In this document: positions 63,444 to 64,000 of the stretch, piece by piece
How positions within the stretch are numbered: the stretch's first letter is position 1
How the letters are laid out: each line of letters begins with the position of its first letter
NCBI GenBank assembly: GCA_054601695.1
Contig: BAAHQB010000270.1
Span: 1-64,000 of the forward strand
DNA: 64,000 nt
Reading direction: 5' to 3'
Source of the DNA: Amorphochlora amoebiformis
Lineage: Eukaryota > Cercozoa > Chlorarachniophyceae
The notes under the pieces: generated by a model
The model's database searches: none
What the model was told of the DNA's origin: nothing
The model's input: only the letters and a program-made list of their open reading frames with translations
Made by a program: the position numbers and the translations under genes

Positions 63444-64000
63444 GTATCACACCACATCAACTCCTATGATACTGCCATATGCCGCACGTTACTCATGGAT
63501 AATGGCCAATACCGAACGATGTCGTGCGATACTGTACGACTCGGTACAACATCGTACGACACCGTACGACACAACGCAACACCGTACGACACGGCGCGAC
63601 ATCGTACGCAATATCTAGGCTAAGCTTCCTTCCAAAGTGTAGGTTTACGTGACATGCAGCATGAGGTTATGATTGAGTGTGATTGATTAGTTCTTTGTAC
63701 TGTGCTATGGCGCTATCATTGATTGTGATTAATTCGTTCTTCGTATTTTGGTATTATGACGCTATGATTGATTGTGATTTCATTAGTTTATGGTATTATT
63801 GGGTAATCAAAAGGGCTTGGTTGTTATTGATTGATTGTGAAAGATTGGTTGATTGTATTGGGTAGTCAAAAGGGGTAATCAAAAGGGGTCCGTTATGATT
63901 GATTGTGAATGATTCGTTATTTGTATTGGGTAATCAGAAGGGCTTCTTTGGATGGATTTCGAGAGTCTCTATGGCGCCCAAAAAGGCAACTATTTTATGT
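63444..64000. other. Window edge: short palindromic array and ~70-bp repeats
   Basis: CGTACGACACCGTACGACAC-like units (palindromic CGTACG) at 63520-63612. Then degenerate repeats of TGATTGATTGTGATT ... TTGGTATTATGG ... GGGTAATCAAAAGGG at 63670-63945. This is probably intron; no exon is recognised. Confidence 0.65.

Overview
This window is the physical end of a eukaryotic chromosome running inward into gene-bearing DNA. It opens with about 0.8 kb of almost pure CCCTAA repeats (TTAGGG-type telomere, C-rich strand 5' to 3'). Genes are dense in GT-AG introns, and (TA)n tracts fill many introns and spacers. Nothing bacterial or organellar is seen. The organism cannot be named from sequence alone; an intron-rich free-living protist or alga is my inference.

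Layout. 1-1.9 kb: telomere and degenerate telomere with a CCCGACA variant. 1.9-24.1 kb: subtelomere, almost all tandem repeats (6, 27, 33-34, 38, 45-50, 70 and 90 bp units) and TA tracts, with three or four small weakly supported genes, three of which encode Ser/Thr- or Gly-rich or basic single-pass membrane proteins. A palindrome of about 0.83 kb (22,875-23,706) and a CTAG-rich spacer close the subtelomere. 24.2-38.3 kb, minus strand: a complete PRP8 spliceosome gene that I could splice into 21 exons and 2,323 codons with every phase matching. 38.57-48.78 kb, plus strand: an ING-family gene (ING N-terminal domain plus PHD finger, 8 exons, 224 aa), divergent from PRP8 across a 251-bp spacer. 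49.76-~53.4 kb, plus: a 2-oxoglutarate/Fe(II) dioxygenase gene. 54.54-59.94 kb, plus: a secreted alpha/beta-hydrolase (15 exons, 446 aa). 60.55 kb to the window edge, plus: the 5' part of an unrecognised gene.

The genes are not an operon. PRP8 (pre-mRNA splicing) and ING (reading of H3K4me3) are ordinary nuclear housekeeping functions sharing a probable bidirectional promoter; the dioxygenase and the hydrolase are separate units.

The most unusual pattern is in the introns. In the ING and hydrolase genes, intron repeats repeatedly contain copies of the adjacent exon edge together with its splice site, direct or tandem and once inverted. Introns appear to be growing by duplicating their own splice junctions. 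A second pattern is that CTAG-rich patches occur in 3' or intergenic spacers but not in the divergent 5'-5' spacer. All exon models are manual, from splice-site consensus, reading-frame phase and recognised protein families; no RNA or database search was available.
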